Part shown: positions 1 through 6,926 of the stretch, in pieces
How the letters are laid out: each line of letters begins with the position of its first letter
How positions within the stretch are numbered: position 1 is the stretch's first letter
NCBI GenBank assembly: GCA_027038775.1
Contig: JALWGP010000260.1
Span: 1 to 9,736, forward strand
Reading direction: 5' to 3'
DNA length: 9,736 nt
Source: Sedimenticola sp.
GTDB taxonomy: Bacteria; Pseudomonadota; Gammaproteobacteria; Chromatiales; Chromatiaceae
The notes under the pieces: generated by a model
Told to the model about the DNA's origin: nothing
What the model saw: only the letters and a program-made list of their open reading frames with translations
The model's database searches: none
Made by a program: the position numbers and the translations under genes

Positions 1-944
1 GCGTCCTCCTCGCGCATGCGCTCCTTGATGAAGGCGTGGCCCGACTTGCTCTGCACGGGGATGCCGCCCAGGGACTCGACGATGTCGATGGTGTTCCACA
101 CCAGCCGCGGGTCGTGGATGATCTTGGCGCCGGGATACTTGCGCAGGAAGACCTCCGCCAGCAGGCCCACGATGTAGTACCCCTCGATGAAGCGGCCGGT
201 CTCGTCGAAGAGGAAGCAGCGGTCGTAGTCGCCGTCCCAGGCCACGCCCAGGTCGGCCCCGTGCGCCAGCACGGCGTCGATGGTGGCGCTGCGGTTCTCC
301 GGCAGCAGGGGGTTGGGGATGCCGTTGGGAAAGGTGCCGTCGGGCTCGTGGTTGATCTTGATGAACTCGAAGGGCAGGTGCGGCTCGAGGAGGTCCACGA
401 TCTCACCCGCGCCGCCGTTGCCGGCATTCACCACGATCTTCAGGGGCCTGAGCTTCTCCCGGTCCACGTAACCCAGCAGCGCCTCGATGTAGTCCCCCTT
501 CCAGTCGATGGTCTCCACGCTGCCCTTTTCCGCCACGGGAAACTCATTCTTCTCCGCCAGCGCGCGGATCTCCTCCAGCCCGGTGTCGCCGCTGATGGGA
601 CGCGAGCCTTCGCGCACGAACTTGAGGCCGTTGTAGTCCATGGGGTTGTGGCTGGCGGTGACCATGATGCCACCGTCGTAGCCGTAGTGGTCGGTGGCGA
701 AGTAGACGCACTCGGTGCCACACAGCCCCAGCAGCTTCACCTCCACGCCGCTGTCGGTGAGCCCCTCCACCAGCGCCGCGCGCAGCTTGGGGCTGGAGAG
801 ACGGATGTCCTCGCCCACCACCACCGTCTTCGGCTGGAGGAACTGGGCGTAGGCGCGCCCGATGCGGTAGACCACCTCCTCGTTGAGCTGGTCGGGGATG
901 CGCCCGCGCACGTCGTAGGCCTTGAAGCAGGTGATCTTGTCCAT
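1..944 (-). CDS. manB: Phosphomannomutase (ManB/CpsG type), partial: C-terminus beyond window
   Basis: A cytoplasmic alpha-D-phosphohexomutase that interconverts mannose-6-P and mannose-1-P, feeding GDP-mannose for LPS and exopolysaccharide; some relatives also act on glucose phosphates. 314 residues are present of an expected ~455. The start [14 protein letters not shown] aligns with E. coli CpsG. The active-site phosphoserine loop TASHNP is seen with Ser98, and the metal-binding loop DGDYDR lies at residues 237-242. The reading breaks off after a KERMREEDA segment, just before the expected sugar-binding GGE loop, so that loop and the C-terminal phosphate-binding domain lie outside the window. 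A Shine-Dalgarno GAGGGA sits 9 bases before the ATG. The gene lies 97 bp downstream of the diguanylate cyclase gene on the same strand but has its own candidate promoter. Family is certain; the preferred sugar is inferred from similarity to CpsG. Confidence 0.93.
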   Translation of the reverse strand, partial: MDKITCFKAYDVRGRIPDQLNEEVVYRIGRAYAQFLQPKTVVVGEDIRLSSPKLRAALVEGLTDSGVEVKLLGLCGTECVYFATDHYGYDGGIMVTASHNPMDYNGLKFVREGSRPISGDTGLEEIRALAEKNEFPVAEKGSVETIDWKGDYIEALLGYVDREKLRPLKIVVNAGNGGAGEIVDLLEPHLPFEFIKINHEPDGTFPNGIPNPLLPENRSATIDAVLAHGADLGVAWDGDYDRCFLFDETGRFIEGYYIVGLLAEVFLRKYPGAKIIHDPRLVWNTIDIVESLGGIPVQSKSGHAFIKERMREED

Positions 945-979
945 GGAATATCGTCCCTCGGAATGGCTGGTATGCGGAG

Positions 980-996
980 GGTGAAATTATATCACC
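980..996 (-). promoter_or_regulatory. Candidate manB promoter: extended -10 inside a palindrome
   Basis: On the minus strand TGATATAAT (986-994) is a perfect extended -10 (TGn-TATAAT), about 42 bases before the manB ATG. No good -35 lies at 17-18 bp, which an extended -10 can tolerate. The -10 is bracketed by a 5-bp inverted repeat, GGTGA (980-984) and TCACC (992-996), which could be an operator. The promoter assignment is inference from sequence. Confidence 0.45.
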
Positions 997-1041
997 GGCC
1001 TTCCCTGCGGCAGCCCACCGGCCAAGCCACCGCTCGACAAC

Positions 1042-2907
1042 TCAATAGTCGTCTTGATCCCCGCTCCACATGTCGGGAGTGAAACGAAGCACTCGGTTGC
1101 GTCCCGCTTCCTTGGCCCGATAGAGCGCCACATCGGCATATTTGACCACCTGCCAAAAGTTCTTGCTGTCCTCCGGGTAACCGGCCACACCGAGGGAGAG
1201 GGTCTTTTTCAACACGCCTCCCGGCACTTCGATCCTGGTCTGTTCCACCGCTCCGCGGATCTTCTCCGCCACCATCGATCCATCTTCGGCAACCGTATCC
1301 CGCAACAGGATCAGAAACTCCTCGCCGCCATAGCGGATCACCAGGTCGGAAGCCCGTACACTCTCTTTCAATACCTTCGCCAGTGTCTTGAGCGTGGCAT
1401 CTCCAGCCTCGTGGCCATAGGTGTCGTTGACCTGCTTGAAATAGTCCAGATCCGCCATCAGGATCGAAAAAGCGCTCTTGTTACGGTCGGTGTAGGAGAT
1501 CAGAGTGTCCACGTACTCCTGCAGGAAACGACGGTTGTGCAGCCCGGTCATGGGATCCCGAAGTGCGGATTCCCGCAGCCGGTTCATCAGCCGCTTCGCC
1601 TCCAGCACAGGGGCTGCTTCGCGCAGATAGACCTGGATAAAGGGGGACATCTTGCCCGCAAGCGCCTTCCGGTCCGGATCGGTGACAAGTTGTACCACAC
1701 TGCCAACCGAACCCGACTGGATCATGGGAATGCAAATGTGAAAGGCATCGCTTCGCTCTTTCGGGGGGTTGAAGGCCATGCAAATCCCGGGAAAGGTGAT
1801 CCCATCCACCAAGTGCCCGGTCCGCCGGGCACGGCAGGCATCCGCACGAACCATGACCTGCGGATCACACCAGCGGCACTCCGCCCCGGTCTCTCCGTCC
1901 ACCACCATGGGGACCAGCCGGTTTTTGGCCGGTTCCGCTTCATAGATCGTGAAGGATTCGATCATGAAATCGTCCTTGATCACGGTCGCCAGCCGGGCAT
2001 AGATCTCATCGGGGGTTTCATCCTCCTCGATCGCCTGCTTGAAAGTCGAGACATCCTCCAGGCTCTCCACCATCTCGATGGTGGCTGCCAGCAGGTTGGC
2101 CCCCATGGGCTGGTTGTAGCGAATCAGCCTGGCCACCGTTGTGCTGATCCGCCCCAACCCCTTGTTCAACAGAACCATGAGGGCATTGAGGTCCTTGGCG
2201 ATCTGCCCCACCTCATCGTCCCTCTGGTACTCGATTCTGGCAGAGAAATCTCCCTGACGGGCTCCCGCCACCGCCCGCTGCACCTTTCCTGCCGTTTCGA
2301 TCAGAGGATTGACTAGGCGGCGGGAAAATATCATGGAGACAACCGAAAAGAGGGCGACCACCAGCCCCATGAGGAATACCGTGATCAACGCCTGATTGCG
2401 CTGTTCCGCAAGAGAGATATAGAGGTTGATGACGCCCAGCACCTCCCCCTCTTTCACCTCATGGCACTGCGTGCAGCGGGGGTCGCGCCGGCTTTGAGCG
2501 ATATAGGGAATGCTGGCACGGAACACCGGCATTCCCTCCCTCTCGATGAGACCGAAAACGGGTTTGCGTGAGGTAACCACCCGCCGGGCCACCTCGTCGA
2601 ACTCCTGCTCTCTGCCACTTCCCGGCCCAAACTGCTTCACTACCCCGGGCGCGCGGACCACCCAGACGTCCAGCAGCCCCTGAATGCCCTCCAGCCGGTC
2701 CAGAAAATGCTTCCGTTTCCCGATGGTGCCGTTGACCATCGATTCGGTGAGATGCACGCGAACGATCTCCGCCGCAATGCGCGCCTGGGATTTTGCCGAA
2801 CTGATGGAAAAATGGCGGAACGAGAAGAGGCTTACCCCCACCAGCACCGCAACGACCAAGACGGTGAGGGCGATGAAGAACCTCGTCGTTTTCCTCTTGA
2901 GACCCAT
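1042..2907 (-). CDS. Membrane-bound heme-c sensor diguanylate cyclase (HAMP-GAF-like-GGDEF)
   Basis: Predicted to make c-di-GMP from two GTP at the inner membrane. The order in 621 aa is: membrane helix ~8-30; periplasmic sensor ~31-172; a c-type heme site CTQCH at 145-149; second helix ~173-195; HAMP ~196-248; a GAF-like segment ~300-435 with Cys at 344, 347, 358, 376 and 392; and GGDEF ~445-610. The signature reads RYGGEEF with GGEEF at 527-531. The metal-binding D486 region (ADLDYF) and NDTYGHEAGD follow the active pattern. An RxxD product-inhibition site (R518-D521) sits the canonical five residues before GGEEF, so the enzyme looks active and feedback-inhibited. A GGGGA Shine-Dalgarno lies six bases before the ATG. 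The heme motif next to the second helix resembles c-type heme sensors of chemoreceptors and sensor kinases such as those of Geobacter, which suggests redox or gas sensing. The signal is not known. A FliA-type promoter lies upstream. Confidence 0.9.
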   Translation of the reverse strand: MGLKRKTTRFFIALTVLVVAVLVGVSLFSFRHFSISSAKSQARIAAEIVRVHLTESMVNGTIGKRKHFLDRLEGIQGLLDVWVVRAPGVVKQFGPGSGREQEFDEVARRVVTSRKPVFGLIEREGMPVFRASIPYIAQSRRDPRCTQCHEVKEGEVLGVINLYISLAEQRNQALITVFLMGLVVALFSVVSMIFSRRLVNPLIETAGKVQRAVAGARQGDFSARIEYQRDDEVGQIAKDLNALMVLLNKGLGRISTTVARLIRYNQPMGANLLAATIEMVESLEDVSTFKQAIEEDETPDEIYARLATVIKDDFMIESFTIYEAEPAKNRLVPMVVDGETGAECRWCDPQVMVRADACRARRTGHLVDGITFPGICMAFNPPKERSDAFHICIPMIQSGSVGSVVQLVTDPDRKALAGKMSPFIQVYLREAAPVLEAKRLMNRLRESALRDPMTGLHNRRFLQEYVDTLISYTDRNKSAFSILMADLDYFKQVNDTYGHEAGDATLKTLAKVLKESVRASDLVIRYGGEEFLILLRDTVAEDGSMVAEKIRGAVEQTRIEVPGGVLKKTLSLGVAGYPEDSKNFWQVVKYADVALYRAKEAGRNRVLRFTPDMWSGDQDDY

Positions 2908-3025
2908 TGGATTTCCCCGCTCGCCAACCGATCCCCGGCAACCCCCTGGCCCGCGGTACCACCAGAGCTCCCTCCATGAGCGGGACTACAAAACCTGGCC
3001 TCGAACAAAACCGGAACACCCGAGG

Positions 3026-3052
3026 CTATCGGCAGCATTCCCGGTTACTTGA
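3026..3052 (-). promoter_or_regulatory. Candidate sigma-28 (FliA) promoter of the heme diguanylate cyclase
   Basis: On the minus strand TCAAGTAA (3045-3052), an 11-base spacer and GCCGATAG (3026-3033) match the enterobacterial FliA consensus TAAAGTTT-N11-GCCGATAA at 7 of 8 positions in the -10 and at the core AAGT of the -35, with exact spacing. It lies ~120 bp before the cyclase ATG with no other gene between. It implies co-expression with late flagellar and chemotaxis genes. It remains a prediction. Confidence 0.6.
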
Positions 3053-3094
3053 GCGGTTTTTCCAGAAAGCGGTGAGAACCCCCGGCCCCTTTGC

Positions 3095-3108
3095 GTGAAC
3101 CGATTCAC
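3095..3108. repeat. Short inverted repeat GTGAA-N4-TTCAC
   Basis: A perfect 5-bp inverted repeat with a 4-base centre. It lies between the tRNA terminator and the FliA-type promoter, 43 bp upstream of the -35. It could be an operator for the cyclase gene or chance. No family can be assigned. Confidence 0.3.
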
Positions 3109-3120
3109 CCCCTGGTATGC

Positions 3121-3154
3121 AGAAAAAGATAAAGCCGCGACGATGCGCGGCTTT
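3121..3154 (-). terminator. Rho-independent terminator of the tRNA-Ala/tRNA-Glu operon
   Basis: Read on the minus strand, a 9-bp stem AAAGCCGCG / CGCGGCTTT with a 6-base loop (3131-3154) is followed by ATCTTTTTCT. It begins three bases after the tRNA-Glu CCA end. Stem, GC content and T-tract are all canonical. Confidence 0.88.
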
Positions 3155-3157
3155 GGA

Positions 3158-3233
3158 TGGCGTCCCCTAGGGGAGTCGAACCCCTGTTACCGCCGTGAAA
3201 GGGCGGTGTCCTAGGCCTCTAGACGAAGGGGAC
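3158..3233 (-). tRNA. tRNA-Glu (TTC anticodon)
   Basis: 76 nt on the minus strand with all cloverleaf arms. The acceptor stem GTCCCCT pairs with AGGGGAC and the CCA is encoded (TGG at 3158-3160). The T-arm is GGTTCGACTCC. The anticodon stem CCGCC/GGCGG holds the loop CTTTCAC with anticodon TTC (plus-strand 3197-3199). It is the last gene of a two-tRNA operon, 48 bp after tRNA-Ala. It is charged by the GluRS encoded upstream on the same strand. Confidence 0.97.
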
Positions 3234-3281
3234 GAAAATCGTCGCGGATTATAACCGTCTGTCGGCTGTTGTCCAGTTGTC

Positions 3282-3357
3282 TGGTGGAGCCAGGCGGGAT
3301 CGAACCGCCGACCTCAACACTGCCAGTGTTGCGCTCTCCCAGCTGAGCTATGGCCCC
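3282..3357 (-). tRNA. tRNA-Ala (GGC anticodon)
   Basis: 76 nt on the minus strand, very close to E. coli tRNA-Ala(GGC). The acceptor GGGGCCA pairs with TGGCTCC (one G-T pair), CCA is encoded, the D-arm contains AGCTCAGCTGGGAGAGC, and the anticodon loop CTGGCAG places GGC at plus-strand 3322-3324. It is the first tRNA of the operon, ~48 bases after the predicted transcription start. Confidence 0.97.
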
Positions 3358-3411
3358 GTTTTCCTGCGTCGGGATCGCCGGGTGGAGCCCGGTGCCCCGC
3401 AAGAGGCGCGT

Positions 3412-3440
3412 ATGATAATCCAGGCTTTTTTGGGTGTCCA
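3412..3440 (-). promoter_or_regulatory. Sigma-70 promoter of the tRNA operon with GC-rich discriminator
   Basis: On the minus strand TGGACA (3435-3440), a 17-base spacer and TATCAT (3412-3417). A-rich tracts upstream (about 3441-3462) look like an UP element. The -10 is followed by ACGCGCC, a GC-rich discriminator typical of stable-RNA promoters under ppGpp control. The transcribed leader holds a small hairpin (CCGGG/CCCGG, 3378-3392) before tRNA-Ala. Confidence 0.68.
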
Positions 3441-3497
3441 TACCTTTTTGCGGAATTTTTTCGGACCCGGTTTCCGGGGAACGACATCCTGCCACGC

Positions 3498-3555
3498 GTA
3501 GGAGCGGCGCCCCGCCGCGAATGTTTGAAGTTCGGCCCGGGGGCGGGCCTCCTAC
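3498..3555 (-). repeat. REP-like palindromic element, copy A (overlaps glnS stop)
   Basis: A 58-bp element bounded by GTAGGA and TCCTAC. Read on the minus strand it holds a first hairpin GGCCCG-CCCC-CGGGCC, a 15-base linker, and a second hairpin GCGGCG-GGG-CGCCGC. It lies opposite to copies B and C. Its first bases on the minus strand supply the glnS stop codon TAG (3552-3554). It resembles the GTAGGAGC-type REP elements common in gammaproteobacteria, and it may stabilise or end the glnS transcript. Confidence 0.82.
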
Positions 3556-5222
3556 TCCTTCTTCTCCACCTTGGCCCAGGAGTCGCGCAGCGTCACCACC
3601 CGGTTGAACACCAGCTTGCCCTGCTCCGCCTCCACGGCATCGCGGCAGAAGTAGCCCTCACGCTCGAACTGGAAGCGCTCTCCCGGGGCAGCGTCGGCCA
3701 AGGCGGGTTCCACCACTACCTGCACCACCTGTAGGGAATCGGGATTGAGCAGCTCGCCCAAGGGCGCGTCCTCGGCGGCGGGGTTGGGCACCCGGAAGAG
3801 GCGGTCGTAGAGGCGCACTTCGGCGGGCACCCCCTCGCTGGCGGAGACCCAGTGGATGACGCCCCGCACCTTGCGTCCCTCGGGGTTGCGGCCCAGAGTG
3901 TCGGGATCGTAGTGGCAGCGCAGCTCGACGATCTCGCCCTGGTCGTCCTTGATCGCCTCGTCGCAGATGAGGGTGTAGGCGTTGCGCAGCCTCACTTCGC
4001 CGCCGAGCACCAGCCGCTTGTACTTCTTGTTGGCGCTCTCGCGGAAGTCGGCGCGGTCGATGTAGATCTCGCGGGTGAGCTTGACCCGGCGGCTGCCCAT
4101 GGCCTCGTCCTTGGGGTGGTTGGGTGCTTCCAAGGTCTCCACCTTCCCCTCGGGATAGTTGGTGATCACCACTTTGAGGGGGTCGAGCACCGCCATGCGC
4201 CGGGGGGCGGTGCGGTCCAGGTCCTCGCGCACCGCCGCTTCCAGCATTCCCATCTCCACGGTGCCGTCCACCTTGGTGACGCCGATGCGGTTGCAGAAGT
4301 CACGGATGGAAGCCGGGGTGTAGCCACGCCGCCGCAGGCCGGCGATGGTGGGCATGCGCGGGTCGTCCCACCCTTCCACGTGGCCCTCCTCCACCAGTTG
4401 GGTGAGCTTGCGCTTGCTCATCACCGTGTACTCGAGGTTGAGGCGGGCGAACTCGATCTGGCGCGGGTGGCAGGGCGCACTGATGTGGTCCAGCACCCAG
4501 TCGTAGAGGGGCCGGTGATCCTCGAACTCCAGGGTGCAGAGGGAGTGGGTGATCCCCTCCAGGGCGTCGGAGATGGGGTGGGTGAAATCGTACATGGGAT
4601 AGATGCACCACTCGTCGCCCGTCTGGTGGTGGATGGCCCCGCGCCGGATGCGGTAGAGGGTGGGATCCCGCATGTTCATGTTGGGCGAGGCCATGTCGAT
4701 CTTGGCCCGCAGGGTGCGTGAGCCGTCGGGGAACTCGCCGGCGCGCATGCGGCGGAAGAGATCCAGGTTCTCCTCCACGGAACGGTTGCGGTAAGGGCTC
4801 TCACGCCCGGGCTCGGTGAGGGTGCCGCGGTACTCGCGCACCTGCTCCGGGGTGAGGTCGCAGACGTAGGCCAGACCCTTCTCGATCAGCTCCACGGCGA
4901 ACTGGTAGAGCTGCTCGAAGTAGTCCGAGGCGTAGTAGAGGCCGGACCACTGGTAGCCGAGCCAGCGCACATCCTCCTTGATCGCCTCGACATACTCCAC
5001 GTCCTCCTTGTGGGGGTTGGTGTCGTCGAAGCGCAGGTTGCACTCGCCGCCGTAGTCCTCGGCGATGCCGAAGTTGAGGACGATGGACTTGGCGTGGCCG
5101 ATGTGGAGATAGCCGTTGGGCTCCGGCGGGAAGCGGGTATGGATCTTCTCGTGCTTGCCGCCGGCCAGGTCCGCCTCGATGATCTGGCGGATGAAATTGG
5201 TGGGTCTGTTCTGTTCCGACAT
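3552..5222 (-). CDS. glnS: Glutamine--tRNA ligase (GlnRS)
   Basis: A class I aminoacyl-tRNA synthetase that charges tRNA-Gln with glutamine using ATP. 556 aa against 554 in E. coli, colinear over the whole length. It opens with [10 protein letters not shown] and the HIGH motif at residues 40-43 ([14 protein letters not shown]). The second ATP signature is VMSKRKL, with MSK at 268-270. The catalytic core is followed by the two beta-barrel anticodon-binding domains, ending in the conserved FEREGYFC and LRDSWAKVE segments. The start is fixed by homology; no clear Shine-Dalgarno precedes it. gltX lies 165 bp upstream on the same strand, separated by two REP-like elements. The two tRNA genes follow downstream from their own promoter. 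The TAG stop lies within REP copy A. GlnRS in bacteria is typical of beta/gammaproteobacteria and a few other groups. Confidence 0.98.
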   Translation of the reverse strand: MSEQNRPTNFIRQIIEADLAGGKHEKIHTRFPPEPNGYLHIGHAKSIVLNFGIAEDYGGECNLRFDDTNPHKEDVEYVEAIKEDVRWLGYQWSGLYYASDYFEQLYQFAVELIEKGLAYVCDLTPEQVREYRGTLTEPGRESPYRNRSVEENLDLFRRMRAGEFPDGSRTLRAKIDMASPNMNMRDPTLYRIRRGAIHHQTGDEWCIYPMYDFTHPISDALEGITHSLCTLEFEDHRPLYDWVLDHISAPCHPRQIEFARLNLEYTVMSKRKLTQLVEEGHVEGWDDPRMPTIAGLRRRGYTPASIRDFCNRIGVTKVDGTVEMGMLEAAVREDLDRTAPRRMAVLDPLKVVITNYPEGKVETLEAPNHPKDEAMGSRRVKLTREIYIDRADFRESANKKYKRLVLGGEVRLRNAYTLICDEAIKDDQGEIVELRCHYDPDTLGRNPEGRKVRGVIHWVSASEGVPAEVRLYDRLFRVPNPAAEDAPLGELLNPDSLQVVQVVVEPALADAAPGERFQFEREGYFCRDAVEAEQGKLVFNRVVTLRDSWAKVEKKE

Positions 5223-5260
5223 CGGTGTGGTGTGCTCGTGTTGATGTTTTCTCTACAACC

Positions 5261-5318
5261 GTAGGAGGCCCGCCCCCGGGCCGAATTCCAATATTCGCGG
5301 CGGGGGCGCCGCTCCTAC
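5261..5318 (+). repeat. REP-like palindromic element, copy B
   Basis: 58 bp between gltX and glnS, with GTAGGA/TCCTAC termini. It has two perfect 6-bp hairpins with complementary tetraloops: GGCCCG-CCCC-CGGGCC and GCGGCG-GGGG-CGCCGC, joined by a 14-base AT-rich linker. It is a direct repeat of copy C, 14 bp away, and would lie in the glnS leader if gltX and glnS are co-transcribed. Confidence 0.83.
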
Positions 5319-5332
5319 GGGACGCCCCCCCT

Positions 5333-5391
5333 GTAGGAGGCCCGCCCCCGGGCCGAACTTCAAATATTCACGGCGGGGGCGCCGCTCCTAC
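5333..5391 (+). repeat. REP-like palindromic element, copy C (overlaps gltX stop)
   Basis: 59 bp, the same architecture and orientation as copy B. The linker is 15 bases and the outermost pair of the second hairpin is an A-C mismatch, leaving CGGCG-GGGG-CGCCG plus a C tail. Its right terminus, read on the minus strand, provides the gltX stop TAG (5388-5390). Confidence 0.83.
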
Positions 5392-6782
5392 CCGTGGATC
5401 CAGGCGATGGCCTTGTCGATGCGCCGCAGGGTCGCCTCCCGGCCCACCAGCTCCAGGGTGAGATCCAGGTCGGGCGAGGGGGCGCCGCCGGTGACCGCCA
5501 CCCGCAGGGGCATGCCCACCTTGCCGAAGCCCACCTCCAGCGCCTTCACCGTGGCCTCGATGGCGGCGCGGATCTCCTCCCGCTCCCAGTTCTCCAGGGC
5601 GGCAAGGCGCTCGCGCACCGCCTGCAACAGCTCCACGGCGGCGGGCCGGAGCGCCTTCTTCGCCGCCTTCTCGTCGAAGGCCTCGAAATCCCGGTAGTAG
5701 AAGGCGCTGATCTCGGCCAGCTCCACCAGGGTGCGTGCCCGCTCGCGCTGGGCCTCCACCACCCTCACCAGGTCCGGCCCCTCGGCGGGATCGATCTCCA
5801 GGTCACCCATGTGGGGCGAGAGCAGCCGGGCGATGCGCTTCGGGTCGTCGTGAATCAGGTAGTGCTGGTTGATCCAGAGCAGCTTCTCCCGGTTGAAGGT
5901 GGAGGGGGAACGGTTCACCTCCGAGAGGTCGAACAGCTCCACCATCTCGTCCAGCGAGAAGATCTCCTGGTCGCCGTGGGACCAGCCCAACCGCACCAGG
6001 TAGTTGAGCAGCGCCTCGGGCAGGAAGCCGTCGTGCATGTACTGCATCACGCTCACCGCACCGTGTCGCTTGGAGAGGCGCGTGCCGTCGTCGCCCAGGA
6101 TCATGGGCAGGTGGGCGTACTGCGGCACCGGCAGCCCCATGGCCTGGAGCAGGTTGATCTGGCGCGGTGTGTTGTTGATGTGGTCGTCACCGCGGATGAC
6201 GTGGGTGACGCCCATGTCGGCGTCGTCCACCACCACCGTGAGGTTGTAGGTGGGCGAACCGTCGCTGCGGCGGATGATGAGGTCGTCCAGCTCGGCGTTG
6301 CTCACGCGGATGGTGCCGCGCACCAAGTCCTGGAAGACCACGGTGCCCTCCTCCGGGTTGCGGAAGCGCACCACGTGGGGCTTTTCCGGGTCCACTTCGC
6401 GGCAGCGGCAGTGGCCGTCGTAGCGCGGCTTGAGCTTCTTCGCCATCTGCTCCTCGCGCAGCTTCTCCAGCCGCTCCTTCGGACAGTCGCAGCGGTAGGC
6501 CAGCCCCTTCTCCAGCAGCTGGTCGATCACCTCGTTGTAGCGGTCGAAGCGGTGGGTCTGGTAGAAGGGGCCCTCGTCGTACTCCAGGCCCAGCCAGGTC
6601 ATGCCCTCGAGGATGGCGTTCACCGACTCCCGGGTGGAGCGTTCCAGGTCGGTGTCCTCGATGCGCAGGATGAACTTGCCGCCGTGCTTGCGGGCAAAGA
6701 GCCAGGAGAAGAGCGCGGTGCGCGCGCCGCCCACATGCAGATAACCGGTCGGACTGGGTGCGCAACGCGTTCTTATGGTCAT
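5388..6782 (-). CDS. gltX: Glutamate--tRNA ligase (GluRS)
   Basis: A class I synthetase that charges tRNA-Glu with glutamate, also supplying glutamyl-tRNA for tetrapyrrole synthesis. 464 aa, close to the E. coli enzyme (471). The HIGH equivalent is HVGG at residues 16-19 and the KMSKS equivalent is LSKRHG with LSK at 236-238. A zinc-binding site of E. coli type is present: Cys98, Cys100, Cys125 and Cys127. The C-terminal helical anticodon-binding domain runs from ~320. A GlnRS is encoded next door, so this should be a discriminating GluRS that need not mischarge tRNA-Gln. The ATG is set by homology ([13 protein letters not shown]) and its Shine-Dalgarno is weak. It is divergent from lexA across a 144-bp region. 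The TAG stop is donated by REP copy C without shortening the protein noticeably. Confidence 0.98.
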   Translation of the reverse strand: MTIRTRCAPSPTGYLHVGGARTALFSWLFARKHGGKFILRIEDTDLERSTRESVNAILEGMTWLGLEYDEGPFYQTHRFDRYNEVIDQLLEKGLAYRCDCPKERLEKLREEQMAKKLKPRYDGHCRCREVDPEKPHVVRFRNPEEGTVVFQDLVRGTIRVSNAELDDLIIRRSDGSPTYNLTVVVDDADMGVTHVIRGDDHINNTPRQINLLQAMGLPVPQYAHLPMILGDDGTRLSKRHGAVSVMQYMHDGFLPEALLNYLVRLGWSHGDQEIFSLDEMVELFDLSEVNRSPSTFNREKLLWINQHYLIHDDPKRIARLLSPHMGDLEIDPAEGPDLVRVVEAQRERARTLVELAEISAFYYRDFEAFDEKAAKKALRPAAVELLQAVRERLAALENWEREEIRAAIEATVKALEVGFGKVGMPLRVAVTGGAPSPDLDLTLELVGREATLRRIDKAIAWIHG

Positions 6783-6870
6783 TTCGGGGTGGTTCCAGCG
6801 AAAAGGGGTATTTTATCAGGCCCGAAGCCGCCCCTTCCGGGCAATTTCATCCCATTTCGCTCTTCCGGGC

Positions 6871-6898
6871 TTCCATTGTTCTTTTCTCGTTCTATAAT
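6871..6898 (+). promoter_or_regulatory. Candidate lexA promoter
   Basis: A perfect TATAAT -10 (6893-6898) with a weak TTCCAT -35 (6871-6876) at 16-bp spacing, about 28 bases before the lexA ATG. The -10 lies inside the palindrome described separately, as expected for an autorepressed gene. The -10 is convincing; the -35 is tentative. Confidence 0.55.
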
Positions 6899-6903
6899 AG
6901 AAC
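6889..6903. promoter_or_regulatory. Candidate LexA operator, palindrome GTTC-N7-GAAC
   Basis: GTTCTATAATAGAAC is a perfect 15-bp palindrome around a central A (7-bp arms). It covers the -10 of the lexA promoter. LexA usually represses its own gene, so this is the best operator candidate. It does not fit the classical gammaproteobacterial CTGT-N8-ACAG box, and no such box is seen between gltX and lexA. Confidence 0.5.
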
Positions 6904-6926
6904 CAAGACAGTACACGGAGCCCGCC

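Noticed and set aside
36..1082. 348-codon plus-strand ORF opposite manB
   Set aside because: Antisense shadow of a conserved gene in GC-rich DNA, rich in His/Val/Ala repeats typical of such frames.
3466..3478. Hairpin CCCGG-TTT-CCGGG near a T-tract, as a glnS terminator
   Set aside because: The T-tract lies on the wrong side of the hairpin for the minus-strand transcript, which would read A residues after it.
3211..3495. 94-aa minus-strand ORF across tRNA-Ala (contains IAQLGERNTGSVEVGGSIPP)
   Set aside because: This peptide is the translation of the tRNA-Ala gene itself, a well-known spurious prediction.
3852..4721. 289-codon plus-strand ORF opposite glnS
   Set aside because: Antisense shadow; glnS is fully conserved on the other strand.
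6783..6860. gltX promoter from TAAAAT near 6810
   Set aside because: No acceptable -35 at a workable distance, so not listed as a feature.
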